A stretch of 64,000 nt of DNA from Flavobacterium sp. KJJ (GTDB taxonomy: Bacteria > Bacteroidota > Bacteroidia > Flavobacteriales > Flavobacteriaceae), in NCBI RefSeq assembly GCF_000708595.2, contig NZ_JARP01000007.1:124001-188000 (forward strand), read 5' to 3'. The notes beneath the pieces are model-generated. The model saw nothing but the letters and a program-made list of their open reading frames with translations. It had not been told where the DNA came from and ran no database searches. Both the position numbers and the translations under genes were made by a program. This document shows, piece by piece, positions 34,559 through 44,739 of the stretch. Numbering within the stretch: position 1 is the first letter of the stretch; each line of letters starts with the position of its first letter.

Positions 34559-36558
34559 ACGATAAACATATATCCTACAGAATTTACCTCGTAGCAGTTT
34601 TCATCTTCGTGATGGCAATTGCTATTGTTGTTAAATTGACCAATATTCAATGGGTTGAAGGAGATTATTATAGAAAACTCGCCAAACAGCGTACAGTTAG
34701 AAATTTTGTGATTCCGGCAAATAAAGGAAATATCTATTCGGCTGATGGAAGTTTACTGGCAACATCAATTCCCAATTATGAAATTAGATTTGATGCAAAA
34801 GCGCCAAAAACAGAAACTTTTGAGAAATATGTAAAAGCATTATCAGATTCATTGGCAACTGTTTTAGATAGACCAGGAGGTTATTATGAGCAGGAATTAA
34901 GAAAGGCCAGAGCCAATAAAAACCGCTATTATTTAATTGCCCGTAATTTGAGCTATACAGAATATGTAAAAATTAAAGGTTTTCCGTTATTCAATTTAGG
35001 TGCTTTTAAAGGCGGGATTATAATTGAACAAGAAACCGTTAGAAAACACCCGATAGGAAAAATTGCTGAAAGAACAATCGGTTACGATCGAATTGATCCT
35101 GCAACAGGAGTTGAAGTAGGAAAAGGAATCGAGTGGGCTTTTAAAAGTTATTTAAACGGAAAAGACGGTAAGATTTTAAAGCAAAAAATAGCAAAAGGAC
35201 AATGGAAGCCAATTCGTGACGTAAACGAAGTTGATCCTCAAGATGGTTACGATGTTATTTCGACAATCGATGTTTTTATTCAAGATATAGCACATCATGC
35301 TTTATTGAAACAATTAGAAGATTACGGAGCAGATCATGGTTGTGTGGTAGTAATGGAAACAGAAACAGGGCATGTAAAAGCGATTTCGAATTTAGGAAGA
35401 GCAGAAGACGGGTCGTATTATGAAACAACAAATTACGCAATTGCTGAATCTCACGAGCCAGGATCGACTTTTAAATTGGTCGATTTAATGGCAATCTTAG
35501 ATGATAAAGTAGCAGATACAAGTACGGTTTATGATAGTCATGGCGGAGAAATTAGATATTACGGAAGAGCTGTTCGTGATTCGCATAAAGGCGGTTATGG
35601 AAAAGTTTCATTAGCACGCGGATTTGAGCTTTCATCAAATACGGTAATGGTTCAGGCAGTTTACGAAAATTACAAAAGTAACCCCTCTAAGTTTGTAAAT
35701 CATATTAATGCTTACGGATTAAATAAGACATTAGGATTGCATTTTAAAGGAGAAGGTAAGCCATATATTCCACAGCCTGGAGACAAACATTGGTCAGGAA
35801 CTACGCTTCCATGGATGGCTTTTGGATATAATGTTTCGGTTACGCCAATGCAGACTTTAACCTTATATAATGCAGTTGCAAATAATGGTGTAATGGTAAA
35901 ACCACAGTTTGTTTCAGAAATTAAAGAATGGAATAAAACGATTAAAAAATTCGATACAGAAGTAATTAATCCGAGGATTTGTTCTCCTGAGACATTAAAA
36001 AAAGTAAAAGCGGTTTTGCAAAATGTGGTAAAAAAAGGAACAGGTTCTAAGTTGTATTCTAAAGATTTTTCGATGGCAGGAAAAACAGGAACAGCTATGG
36101 TGAATTATGGTAAAGCAGGAAGAGAAGGAATGTATTATGCTTCTTCTTTTGCAGGATATTTTCCAGCTGATCATCCTAAATATTCCTGTATTGTAGTGGT
36201 TCATAAGCCAAATACAGCTAATAATAATTATTATGGAGCAGACGTTGCAGGACCAGTTTTTAAAAGAATTGCTCAAAAGATTTTTACAGACGCGCCTTCA
36301 ACAAATAAAATTAAAAAATTAGATTCTCGAGTGCCAAAACAAGATTCTAGTTATGATAAATATTATGCTGTTGAAGCCAATAAAAAATCAAATCAGGTTC
36401 CGGATTTAAAAGGAATGCCAGGAATGGATGCTATTGCACTACTAGAAAACTTAGGTTTAAAAGTAAAAGTCAATGGAGTAGGAAAAGTAAAAAAACAGTC
36501 TTTGCAAGCTGGACAAAGTATTAGTAAAAACACAACTATAGTATTAGAATTATCGTGA
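34549..36558 (+). CDS. ftsI: Septal peptidoglycan transpeptidase (class B PBP) with PASTA domain
   Basis: A 669-residue class B penicillin-binding protein that crosslinks septal peptidoglycan. One membrane helix (about 12-32) anchors it. The PBP dimerisation domain follows (about 60-230), then the transpeptidase domain with S306-TFK (EPGSTFKLV), S362-S363-N364 and K512-T-G (AGKTGTAM). The C-terminus (about 615-669; VPDLKGMPGMDAIALLENLG) is a PASTA domain, which E. coli FtsI lacks. It overlaps murE by 4 bases. Confidence 0.95.
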   Translation: MAVDDKHISYRIYLVAVFIFVMAIAIVVKLTNIQWVEGDYYRKLAKQRTVRNFVIPANKGNIYSADGSLLATSIPNYEIRFDAKAPKTETFEKYVKALSDSLATVLDRPGGYYEQELRKARANKNRYYLIARNLSYTEYVKIKGFPLFNLGAFKGGIIIEQETVRKHPIGKIAERTIGYDRIDPATGVEVGKGIEWAFKSYLNGKDGKILKQKIAKGQWKPIRDVNEVDPQDGYDVISTIDVFIQDIAHHALLKQLEDYGADHGCVVVMETETGHVKAISNLGRAEDGSYYETTNYAIAESHEPGSTFKLVDLMAILDDKVADTSTVYDSHGGEIRYYGRAVRDSHKGGYGKVSLARGFELSSNTVMVQAVYENYKSNPSKFVNHINAYGLNKTLGLHFKGEGKPYIPQPGDKHWSGTTLPWMAFGYNVSVTPMQTLTLYNAVANNGVMVKPQFVSEIKEWNKTIKKFDTEVINPRICSPETLKKVKAVLQNVVKKGTGSKLYSKDFSMAGKTGTAMVNYGKAGREGMYYASSFAGYFPADHPKYSCIVVVHKPNTANNNYYGADVAGPVFKRIAQKIFTDAPSTNKIKKLDSRVPKQDSSYDKYYAVEANKKSNQVPDLKGMPGMDAIALLENLGLKVKVNGVGKVKKQSLQAGQSISKNTTIVLELS

Positions 36559-38018
36559 AAATACTGAAAGACATATTATATAAAGTAGCTATTGAATCTG
36601 TAACAGGTTCGACAGAAATCGATATACATAAAATTGATTTTGATTCAAGAAAAATTGAGACAAATGATGTTTTTGTAGCAATCCGCGGATCCCTTTCTGA
36701 TGGACATGATTATATCGAAAAAGCAATTCAGCTTGGTGCAATTGCAATAATCTGTGATACGCTCCCAGAAAATATTGAAAAAGGAATTACCTATATAAAA
36801 GTAAAAGATACAAATACAGCTCTTGCTTTTATGGCTGCTAATTATTTCGGAAATCCATCTGAAAAATTAAAGCTTGTTGGTGTTACTGGGACAAACGGAA
36901 AAACAACAATAGCGTCATTATTATTTCAATTGTTTCAAAAAGCAGGATTTAAAGTTGGGTTATTATCAACTGTAAAAATAATGGTTGATGAAACAGAATA
37001 TAAAGCAACACATACCACACCAGATTCGATTACAATAAATCATTATTTAAATGAAATGATTGAAGCTGGCGTAACACATTGTTTTATGGAAGTGAGTTCA
37101 CACGGAATTCATCAAAAAAGGACTGAAGCTTTGCATTTTGTGGGCGGCATTTTTACAAATCTTTCGCACGATCATCTAGATTATCATCCAACTTTTGCAG
37201 AATATAGGGATGTAAAAAAATCGTTTTTTGATTCATTGCCAAAAACAGCTTTTGCTTTATCAAACATCGATGATAAAAATGGGACTGTAATGCTTCAAAA
37301 TACGGTTGCACGAAAGTTTACATATGCTCTAAAATCATATGCTGATTTTAAAGCAACGATTTTAGAGAGCCAATTATCAGGATTATTATTAAAAGTAAAT
37401 GACAATGAAGTTTGGGTAAAACTTATTGGAACTTTTAATGCTTATAATGTTTTAGCGATTTACGGAACGGCTATAGAGCTAGGAATGGATAGTCTTGAAG
37501 CGTTGCGCTTGTTGTCTGATTTAGAGAGTGTTTCGGGTCGTTTTCAATATATTGTTTCAGAAGGAAATATTACAGCAATCGTTGATTATGCACATACGCC
37601 GGACGCTTTAGATAATGTTTTAAAAACGATAGACGATATCCGCACTAAAAACGAACAATTGATTTCAGTCGTAGGTTGTGGCGGAAATAGAGATAAAACG
37701 AAAAGACCAATTATGGCGAAAATTGCTTCAGATCTTAGTGATAAAGCAATCTTAACGTCAGACAATCCTAGAAATGAAGATCCGGAAGTGATTTTAGATG
37801 AAATGGAAAAAGGAGTAGAAGCTCATAATTATAAAAAAATATTAAGAATTACAGACAGAAAGCAAGCTATAAAAACAGCTTGTCAATTGGCGCAGCCAAA
37901 TGATATTATTTTAATTGCTGGTAAAGGACATGAAACGTATCAGGAAATAAATGGAGTTCGTCATCATTTTGATGATATGGAAACTGTGAAAGAAATTTTA
38001 ATTCAATTAAACAAATAA
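36555..38018 (+). CDS. murE: UDP-MurNAc-L-Ala-D-Glu:meso-diaminopimelate ligase
   Basis: A 487-residue Mur ligase that adds the third residue of the peptidoglycan stem peptide. The start codon is GTG at 36555 in the last codons of ftsI. The ATP-binding loop is G112-TNGKTT (VGVTGTNGKTT). The DNPR motif (D403-N-P-R406) in SDNPRNEDP indicates the meso-diaminopimelate-specific subtype, instead of L-lysine. It is followed by a 52-base gap before mraY. Confidence 0.95.
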   Translation: MKILKDILYKVAIESVTGSTEIDIHKIDFDSRKIETNDVFVAIRGSLSDGHDYIEKAIQLGAIAIICDTLPENIEKGITYIKVKDTNTALAFMAANYFGNPSEKLKLVGVTGTNGKTTIASLLFQLFQKAGFKVGLLSTVKIMVDETEYKATHTTPDSITINHYLNEMIEAGVTHCFMEVSSHGIHQKRTEALHFVGGIFTNLSHDHLDYHPTFAEYRDVKKSFFDSLPKTAFALSNIDDKNGTVMLQNTVARKFTYALKSYADFKATILESQLSGLLLKVNDNEVWVKLIGTFNAYNVLAIYGTAIELGMDSLEALRLLSDLESVSGRFQYIVSEGNITAIVDYAHTPDALDNVLKTIDDIRTKNEQLISVVGCGGNRDKTKRPIMAKIASDLSDKAILTSDNPRNEDPEVILDEMEKGVEAHNYKKILRITDRKQAIKTACQLAQPNDIILIAGKGHETYQEINGVRHHFDDMETVKEILIQLNK

Positions 38019-38070
38019 TCGTTAATCGGGCTTCTGTAAAGAACAAACTAACACAAATAAACCAAGATAT

Positions 38071-39306
38071 ATGCTATACTATTTATTTGAATATTTAGAC
38101 AAAACATTAGATATACCGGGAACTGGAGTTTTTCAGTATATCACTTTTAGATCGGCTTTAGCTTTCATGCTTTCATTGCTTTTATCAACGATTTACGGAA
38201 AACGTATTATTAATTTTTTGCGTAAGCAGCAAGTTGGCGAAACAGTTCGTGAGTTAGGTTTGGCAGGTCAAAATGAAAAAGCAGGAACTCCAACAATGGG
38301 AGGACTTATTATCATTTTTGCTACGCTTTTGCCTGTTTTGTTATTTGCTCGTCTGCATAATATTTATATCGTATTGCTTATTGTTACTACACTTTGGATG
38401 GGAACAATTGGTTTTGTTGATGATTATATTAAAATATTCAAAAAAGATAAAGCAGGACTTAAAGGAATTTTTAAAGTTATTGGTCAAGTTGGTCTAGGCA
38501 TTATAGTAGGAGCCGTTCTTTATTTTAATCCTGCAGTTACGGTAAGAACCGATACTGGAAGAACGGATGTTTTTAAAACAGCAACAGCTACGACAGCAGT
38601 AGTTTTGCCGGCACCAGTTGAAGAGAAATCTACAGCAACCACAATTCCTTTTGTTAAAAACAACGAATTTGATTATGCTGAAATTTTATCTTTTTTAGGT
38701 GATGGATACGAAAAATGGGCTTGGTTAATTTTTATTCCGGTTGTTATTTTTATCATCACAGCAGTTTCTAACGGAGCTAATTTGACCGATGGAATTGACG
38801 GACTCGCTGCAGGAACCTCGGCAATATCGGTGCTCGCGCTCGGAATATTTACGTTTGTTTCAGGGAATATCATTTTCTCAAATTATCTAAACATTATGTA
38901 TATACCCAATTCGGGCGAAATGACTGTTTTTATATCTGCTTTTGTAGGAGCGCTAATCGGATTTCTTTGGTACAATTCCTATCCCGCATCGGTTTTTATG
39001 GGAGATACAGGAAGTTTGACTATCGGTGGAATTATAGCAGTTTTGGCAATTGCAGTTCGTAAAGAAATATTGATCGTTTTGTTCTGCGGAATTTTCTTGG
39101 CAGAAAGTGCTTCGGTAATTATACAGGTAGCTTATTTTAAATATACAAAAAGACGTTTTGGAGAAGGAAGAAGAATTTTCTTGATGTCACCACTTCATCA
39201 TCATTATCAAAAGAAAGGATATCACGAAAGTAAAATTGTAACCAGATTTTGGATTGTTGCAATCATGTTAGCCATATTATCAATTGTTACATTAAAATTA
39301 AGATAG
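38071..39306 (+). CDS. mraY: Phospho-MurNAc-pentapeptide translocase
   Basis: A 411-residue integral membrane enzyme that makes lipid I from undecaprenyl phosphate and UDP-MurNAc-pentapeptide. About ten membrane helices are visible, with GTPTMGGL, FVDDYIKIF, NLTDGIDGLAAG and HHHYQKKG of the active site. It is roughly 50 residues longer than E. coli MraY because of an insert at about 150-210 (from TVRTDTGRTDVFKTATATT to FDYAEILSFLG), in a loop between helices. murD follows immediately with no spacer. Confidence 0.95.
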   Translation: MLYYLFEYLDKTLDIPGTGVFQYITFRSALAFMLSLLLSTIYGKRIINFLRKQQVGETVRELGLAGQNEKAGTPTMGGLIIIFATLLPVLLFARLHNIYIVLLIVTTLWMGTIGFVDDYIKIFKKDKAGLKGIFKVIGQVGLGIIVGAVLYFNPAVTVRTDTGRTDVFKTATATTAVVLPAPVEEKSTATTIPFVKNNEFDYAEILSFLGDGYEKWAWLIFIPVVIFIITAVSNGANLTDGIDGLAAGTSAISVLALGIFTFVSGNIIFSNYLNIMYIPNSGEMTVFISAFVGALIGFLWYNSYPASVFMGDTGSLTIGGIIAVLAIAVRKEILIVLFCGIFLAESASVIIQVAYFKYTKRRFGEGRRIFLMSPLHHHYQKKGYHESKIVTRFWIVAIMLAILSIVTLKLR

Positions 39307-40638
39307 ATGAGGCTAGTAGTATTAGGAGGAGGAGAAAGCGGCGTTGGTACTGCAATTTTAGGAAAGAAACAAGGATACGATGTTTTTGTATCTGATTTTG
39401 GTAAAATAAAAGAAAGCTATAAAGAAGTTCTTATCATTAATAAAATTGCCTGGGAAGAAGAACAGCATACAGAAGACCTGATTTTAAATGCCGACGTGGT
39501 AATGAAAAGTCCCGGGATTCCAGATAAATCTCCCATAGTAAAAAAGTTAATTGACACTGGTGTAAAAGTAATTTCTGAAATAGAGTTTGCAGCGCCTTTT
39601 ACAGAAGCAATGACAGTTGGAATTACTGGAAGCAATGGTAAAACAACAACAACAATGCTGACCTATCATTTACTGAAATCGGCAGGGTTGAATGTAGGAC
39701 TGGGAGGAAACATAGGAAAAAGTTTTGCCTGGCAGGTAGCCGAAAATAAATATGATGCATACGTTCTTGAATTGAGCAGTTTTCAGCTCGACGGAATTAT
39801 AGAGTACAGGCCAGATATTGCCATTATTACGAATATTAGTCCAGATCATTTAGACCGATATGAATATAAATATCAAAAGTATATCGAAGCAAAGTTTCGA
39901 ATTACAATGAATCAGACTGAAAGCGATTATCTTATTTACGATGCAGATGATGAGACGATTGCAGAATGGTTAAAGAACAACACAACAAAAGCAAAATTAA
40001 TTCCTTTTTCATTGTCTAAAAAATTCGATGAAGGGGCTTCTATAAATAACAACAAAATGGAAATAAAGATCAACCAAGAAGAGTTTACAATGGAAACAGA
40101 ATACATTGCGTTAGAAGGAAAACATAATATGAAAAACGCAATGGCAGCAAGCTCTGTAGCAAAATTGATGCAAATTAGAAATGCAACAATACGCGAAAGT
40201 TTATCAAATTTTCAAGGTGTTGAACACCGTTTAGAAAAAGTTTTAAAAATTCAGAATGTACAGTACATCAACGATTCAAAAGCAACAAATGTAAACGCTA
40301 CATTCTTTGCTTTAGACAGTATGAATGTGCCTACAGTTTGGATTGTTGGAGGAGTTGATAAAGGAAATGATTACAACGAATTGATGTCATTAGTTCGAGA
40401 AAAAGTAAAAGCAATTATCTGTTTAGGAATAGACAATCATAAAATTATTGAAGCTTTTGGCAATGTAGTTGACATAATGGTTGAGGTAAACAATATGAGC
40501 GATGCTGTAAAAACAGCACAAAGATTAACAGAAAAAGGAGATGCCGTTTTATTATCTCCAGCTTGCGCAAGTTTTGACTTATTTGAAAACTACGAAGATC
40601 GTGGAAAACAATTCAAGCAAGCGGTTCATAACTTGTAG
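39307..40638 (+). CDS. murD: UDP-MurNAc-L-alanine:D-glutamate ligase
   Basis: A 443-residue cytoplasmic Mur ligase that adds D-Glu in peptidoglycan precursor synthesis. The N-terminal Rossmann motif is VLGGGESGVG, the ATP loop GITGSNGKTTTTML, and VEHRLEKV with YINDSKATNVN mark the ligase C-terminal half. The start codon follows the mraY stop directly. A spacer with a 13-bp inverted repeat separates it from ftsW. Confidence 0.95.
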   Translation: MRLVVLGGGESGVGTAILGKKQGYDVFVSDFGKIKESYKEVLIINKIAWEEEQHTEDLILNADVVMKSPGIPDKSPIVKKLIDTGVKVISEIEFAAPFTEAMTVGITGSNGKTTTTMLTYHLLKSAGLNVGLGGNIGKSFAWQVAENKYDAYVLELSSFQLDGIIEYRPDIAIITNISPDHLDRYEYKYQKYIEAKFRITMNQTESDYLIYDADDETIAEWLKNNTTKAKLIPFSLSKKFDEGASINNNKMEIKINQEEFTMETEYIALEGKHNMKNAMAASSVAKLMQIRNATIRESLSNFQGVEHRLEKVLKIQNVQYINDSKATNVNATFFALDSMNVPTVWIVGGVDKGNDYNELMSLVREKVKAIICLGIDNHKIIEAFGNVVDIMVEVNNMSDAVKTAQRLTEKGDAVLLSPACASFDLFENYEDRGKQFKQAVHNL

Positions 40639-40652
40639 AAGAAAAGTTTAAA

Positions 40653-40699
40653 GTTTCAAGTTTCACGTTAGGAGGAACTTGAAACCTGAAACTTGAAAC
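40653..40699. repeat. Inverted repeat in the murD-ftsW spacer
   Basis: GTTTCAAGTTTCA (40653-40665) pairs with TGAAACTTGAAAC (40687-40699); the words GAAACTTGAAAC and CCTGAAACT recur around it. No T run follows, so it does not look like a full terminator. It may attenuate or stabilise the transcript of the division cluster, or be a degenerate intergenic repeat. Confidence 0.5.
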
Positions 40700-40727
40700 A
40701 AAAAAATAAAACCTGAAACTAAAGATT

Positions 40728-42041
40728 ATGAAAGAGCTAGTAAATAAACTAAAAGGAGATAGAGTAATATGGTCATTCGTGGCTTTATTAGCACTGTTTT
40801 CGTTTATGCCTGTTTTTAGCGCAAGTAGTAATTTGGCATACATTGGTCACGGAACAGGAAACACTTTGGGTTATTTAGTAAAACACTTGGCTCACATTTG
40901 CATTGGTTTCTTGATTATTTATTGGGTACACAAAGTTCCATATCATTATTTTAGAGCAATTTCAAAAATTGCATTGCCTATTGTTTGGTTTTTATTGCTT
41001 TATACATTGCTGAAGGGAACTGTAATTGCAGGAGCAAATGCGAGTCGCTGGATTCAGGTGCCGTTTATCGGAATCACATTTCAGACTTCTACTTTGGCTT
41101 CTATTGTTTTGTTCATATTTGTGGCGCGTTATTTGTCTAAAACCAAAGAAGAAAATGAACCTTTTCAAGCTTCATTAATTCAGCTTTGGCTTCCGGTTTT
41201 TATCACACTAGCGCTTATTTTACCAGCGAACTTTTCAACAACAGCGTTGATTTTTTCAATGGTAATTATGCTGACATTTATTGGTAAATATCCATTAAAA
41301 TATATTGGTTTTATTATTGGTTCAGGAATCGCAATGCTGGCATTCTTTTTATTAGTTGCCAAAGCTTTTCCAGATTCGAGATTCTTTAGCAGGGTAGGAA
41401 CATGGGGAAGCCGTATAGAAAATTTCACCACAGATAAACCTGATGAAGATGATTATCAAATTGAAAAAGCAAAAATTGCAATTGCATCTGGAAGATTAGG
41501 CGGTTTAGGACCAGGAAAAAGTGTTCAGAAAAACTTTTTGCCACAATCTTCCTCTGATTTTATTTATGCAATTATAGTTGAAGAATACGGTTTAGTTGGA
41601 GGAGTTTCGATATTGCTTTTGTATTTGTTATTGCTTTTCCGGTTTGTAATCGCATCGCATAAAGCAAATACACTATTTGGAAAATTAGTCGTCGTCGGGC
41701 TCGGGTTTCCGATGATATTTCAGGCGATGATCAATATGGCGGTAGCAGTCGAATTATTGCCGGTAACAGGACAAACACTGCCACTAATAAGTAGTGGAGG
41801 TAGTTCGATCTGGATGACTTGTTTCTCTCTCGGGATTATCATAAGCGTAACTAAAAAAGAAGAAGAAGTTGCTGAAGAAAGAGAAGAAAAAGAAAGGCGA
41901 AAAGAAGCACTTCAACGATTAATTGATAAAGAATTAGCAGAAGAAGATTTACCTGCTAATGAGATATATGAAGAAGAAGGAATGATGTATTCAATCGAGG
42001 ATAATTCTAGAAATCCGATGAATGCAGTATTAAATAAATAA
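40728..42041 (+). CDS. ftsW: SEDS-family division glycosyltransferase FtsW
   Basis: A 437-residue integral membrane protein, the SEDS polymerase that works with the class B PBP at the septum. About ten membrane helices are visible. Motifs GANASRWIQVP and the loop near KAKIAIASGRLGGLGPGKSV, with PLISSGGSS near residue 360, are typical of FtsW/RodA/SpoVE. A charged coiled tail of about 60 residues (KKEEEVAEEREEKERRKEAL) follows the last helix. The ftsI gene in the same cluster makes FtsW more likely than RodA. Confidence 0.94.
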   Translation: MKELVNKLKGDRVIWSFVALLALFSFMPVFSASSNLAYIGHGTGNTLGYLVKHLAHICIGFLIIYWVHKVPYHYFRAISKIALPIVWFLLLYTLLKGTVIAGANASRWIQVPFIGITFQTSTLASIVLFIFVARYLSKTKEENEPFQASLIQLWLPVFITLALILPANFSTTALIFSMVIMLTFIGKYPLKYIGFIIGSGIAMLAFFLLVAKAFPDSRFFSRVGTWGSRIENFTTDKPDEDDYQIEKAKIAIASGRLGGLGPGKSVQKNFLPQSSSDFIYAIIVEEYGLVGGVSILLLYLLLLFRFVIASHKANTLFGKLVVVGLGFPMIFQAMINMAVAVELLPVTGQTLPLISSGGSSIWMTCFSLGIIISVTKKEEEVAEEREEKERRKEALQRLIDKELAEEDLPANEIYEEEGMMYSIEDNSRNPMNAVLNK

Positions 42042-42083
42042 AATAAAAGAGCAGTTTTTAAAAACGCTATAACTTTTAAAAAT

Positions 42084-43169
42084 ATGACAAATTATAAATT
42101 CATACTAAGCGGTGGCGGAACAGGAGGGCATATTTATCCTGCGATTGCCATTGCTAATGAATTAAAGTTACAATTTCCTGATGCTGATTTTCTTTTTGTA
42201 GGCGCCCAAGATAAAATGGAAATGCAAAAAGTGCCTCAGGCAGGTTACGAAATAAAAGGACTTTGGATTGCAGGTCTGCAGCGTAAGTTAACATTGCAAA
42301 ATTTGATGTTTCCTTTAAAATTGGCAACAAGTTTGCTTGAATCAAGAAGAATCATAAGACAATTTAAACCAAATGTAGTTATAGGAACTGGTGGCTTTGC
42401 CAGCGGACCTTTATTGCAGGCAGCGGGATTATTTGGAATTCCAACTGTAATTCAAGAACAGAATTCGTTTCCTGGAATTACGAATAAGTTACTGAGCAAA
42501 AAAGCAAATGCAATTTGTGTGGCTTATGGCAATTTAGAGCGATTTTTTCCTAAAGAAAAAATTGTGGTTACAGGAAATCCGGTTCGCCAGGATTTAATTG
42601 ATATTGACAGCAAACGCGATGAAGCAATTGCTTTTTACGGATTAGATCCGAATAAAAAAACATTATTGGTTTTAGGAGGCAGTTTAGGAGCTAGAAGAAT
42701 CAATCAATTAATAGAAAAAGAATTGCATAATTTTCTTTCGCAGGACGTTCAGATAATCTGGCAATGTGGAAAATTATATTTTGAGGATTATAAAAAACAT
42801 GCTCAGCAAAACGTCAGAGTGGTTGATTTTATTGAAAGAATGGATTTTGTTTACGCAGCTGCAGATGTAATTATATCACGTGCTGGTGCCTCATCGGTTT
42901 CGGAATTGTGTATTGTTGGAAAACCAGTAATTTTTATTCCGTCGCCAAATGTAGCTGAAGATCACCAGACAAAAAATGCGCAGGCGATTGTAGATGCAAA
43001 AGGTGCTATTTTATTAAAAGAATCAGAATTGGAGAGTCAGTTTAGTATCGTTTTCGAAGCTTTGCTGAAGGATGATGGAAAGCAAAAACAGCTTAGTGCT
43101 AACATTAAAAAACTGGCAATGCCAAATGCGACTAAAGTTATTGTAGAAGAGATTAAAAAGTTGTTATAA
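42084..43169 (+). CDS. murG: N-acetylglucosaminyltransferase MurG
   Basis: A 361-residue peripheral membrane enzyme that adds GlcNAc to lipid I, forming lipid II. The GGGTGGHIYPAIAIA motif is near residue 10, IGTGGFASGP and VIQEQNSFPG follow, and the C-terminal donor-binding half carries ISRAGASSVSEL. Two-domain GT-B layout and length are normal. A 220-base spacer separates it from murC; there is no ORF in it. Confidence 0.95.
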   Translation: MTNYKFILSGGGTGGHIYPAIAIANELKLQFPDADFLFVGAQDKMEMQKVPQAGYEIKGLWIAGLQRKLTLQNLMFPLKLATSLLESRRIIRQFKPNVVIGTGGFASGPLLQAAGLFGIPTVIQEQNSFPGITNKLLSKKANAICVAYGNLERFFPKEKIVVTGNPVRQDLIDIDSKRDEAIAFYGLDPNKKTLLVLGGSLGARRINQLIEKELHNFLSQDVQIIWQCGKLYFEDYKKHAQQNVRVVDFIERMDFVYAAADVIISRAGASSVSELCIVGKPVIFIPSPNVAEDHQTKNAQAIVDAKGAILLKESELESQFSIVFEALLKDDGKQKQLSANIKKLAMPNATKVIVEEIKKLL

Positions 43170-43389
43170 TGTAACTTTTAAAGAAAATTATACAACATCA
43201 AGAAAATAGATGAATGCTATTTTAGGCATTTTTGATATGTTAAAAATGTATAAATACAAAGGCTTAATTGTTAGTTTATTACAAAATAAATAAGCAAAAA
43301 AGTTAAAGGATTAAAAAACAATTAAAAAATAAAAGTCATTAAGTTCGAGGCTTATAATCTAAAACTTAGTGCTTAAAGCAAAAAATAAA

Positions 43390-44739
43390 ATGAATTTAAA
43401 TCAAATACAAAACGTTTATTTTATTGGCATTGGAGGCATCGGAATGAGTGCCCTGGCCCGTTATTTTAAAAATATAGGGAAACAGGTTTCAGGTTACGAT
43501 AAAACGCCGTCTATGCTAACGAATGAATTGATTGAAAGCGGTATAGAGATTCATTTTGAAGATAATATTAGTTTAATTCCGTCTAATTACTATTCAGAAA
43601 ACACATTAGTAATTATAACTCCTGCAGTGCCTAAAACACACTCTGAGTGGAATTATTTTTTAGAAAGAGAATATCAGGTTAAAAAACGTGCTGAAGTTTT
43701 AGGGATTATCACTAAAGACACTTTTAGTTTTGCTGTTGCAGGAACGCACGGAAAAACAACAACCTCAAGTATTTTAGGTCATATTTTATATGAAAGCGGT
43801 GCAGATGTTACTGCATTTGTAGGCGGAATTGTAGAAAACTATAATTCTAACTTAATTGGAAGTGGAAAAACGGTAACCGTAGTGGAAGCTGATGAATTTG
43901 ATCGCTCGTTTTTGCATTTGCATCCAAATATTGCCTGTATCACGTCTATGGATGCCGATCATTTGGATATTTACGGAACAAGTGAAGCAATTGAAGCTTC
44001 TTTTGTCGAATTTGCCTCAAAAGTAGAAGATAAAAATAATCTGTTTATAACAAAAGAATTACCTCTGGAAGGTGTACAATGTGCTATAAATGAAGATGCT
44101 GTATATAAGGCATTCAATGTTCGAATTGAAAATGGAAATTATGTTTTTGATGTGCAGACGCCAACAGAAATTATGAAAGATTTGCATTTTGGATTGCCTG
44201 GCAAACACAATTTAATGAATGGATTAATGGCTATTGCGATGGCGAAAACTTTCGGCACCCCGACCGTGTCTATTGCAAAAGCCATTGCTTCATTCAGCGG
44301 AATCAGAAGACGTTTTTCCTATCAGATTAAATCAGATAAGTTAGTTTATATAGATGATTATGCACATCATCCGACGGAAATAAATGCAGTACATCAGGCA
44401 GTTAGAGAATTGTATCCAGGAAAAAAAGTATTAGCGGTTTTTCAGCCTCATTTATTTAGCAGGACAAGAGATTTCGCTGATGGATTTGCAGAAAGTTTAT
44501 CTCAATTTGATGAAGTATTGCTAATGGATATTTATCCAGCACGCGAATTGCCGATGGAAGGGATCACATCAGAATGGCTATTGGGAAAAATGACAAATTC
44601 GAACAAAAAAATTGTTGCAAAAGAAGATTTATTAGCGGCGATCAAAGCCAGCGATGCGCCAATAATTGTAACAATAGGAGCTGGTGATGTTGGTGAAATG
44701 GTTCCATCAATCAAAAAAATGCTAAATGAAAATATTTAA
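43390..44739 (+). CDS. murC: UDP-N-acetylmuramate:L-alanine ligase
   Basis: A 449-residue cytoplasmic ligase that starts the stem peptide. The ATG at 43390 (MNLNQIQNVYFIGIGGIGMS) is preferred; a GTG 21 bases upstream is possible. The NAD-like fold motif IGIGGIGMSALARYF and the ATP loop VAGTHGKTTTSS are present, as are EADEFDRSFL and DDYAHHPTEI. The order murG, murC, ftsQ matches other Bacteroidetes clusters. Its end overlaps ftsQ by 14 bases. Confidence 0.95.
   Translation: MNLNQIQNVYFIGIGGIGMSALARYFKNIGKQVSGYDKTPSMLTNELIESGIEIHFEDNISLIPSNYYSENTLVIITPAVPKTHSEWNYFLEREYQVKKRAEVLGIITKDTFSFAVAGTHGKTTTSSILGHILYESGADVTAFVGGIVENYNSNLIGSGKTVTVVEADEFDRSFLHLHPNIACITSMDADHLDIYGTSEAIEASFVEFASKVEDKNNLFITKELPLEGVQCAINEDAVYKAFNVRIENGNYVFDVQTPTEIMKDLHFGLPGKHNLMNGLMAIAMAKTFGTPTVSIAKAIASFSGIRRRFSYQIKSDKLVYIDDYAHHPTEINAVHQAVRELYPGKKVLAVFQPHLFSRTRDFADGFAESLSQFDEVLLMDIYPARELPMEGITSEWLLGKMTNSNKKIVAKEDLLAAIKASDAPIIVTIGAGDVGEMVPSIKKMLNENI

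Noticed and set aside
40653..40699. Terminator inside the mur-fts cluster
   Set aside because: There is no T run after the stem and ftsW continues the same pathway, so complete termination is unlikely.
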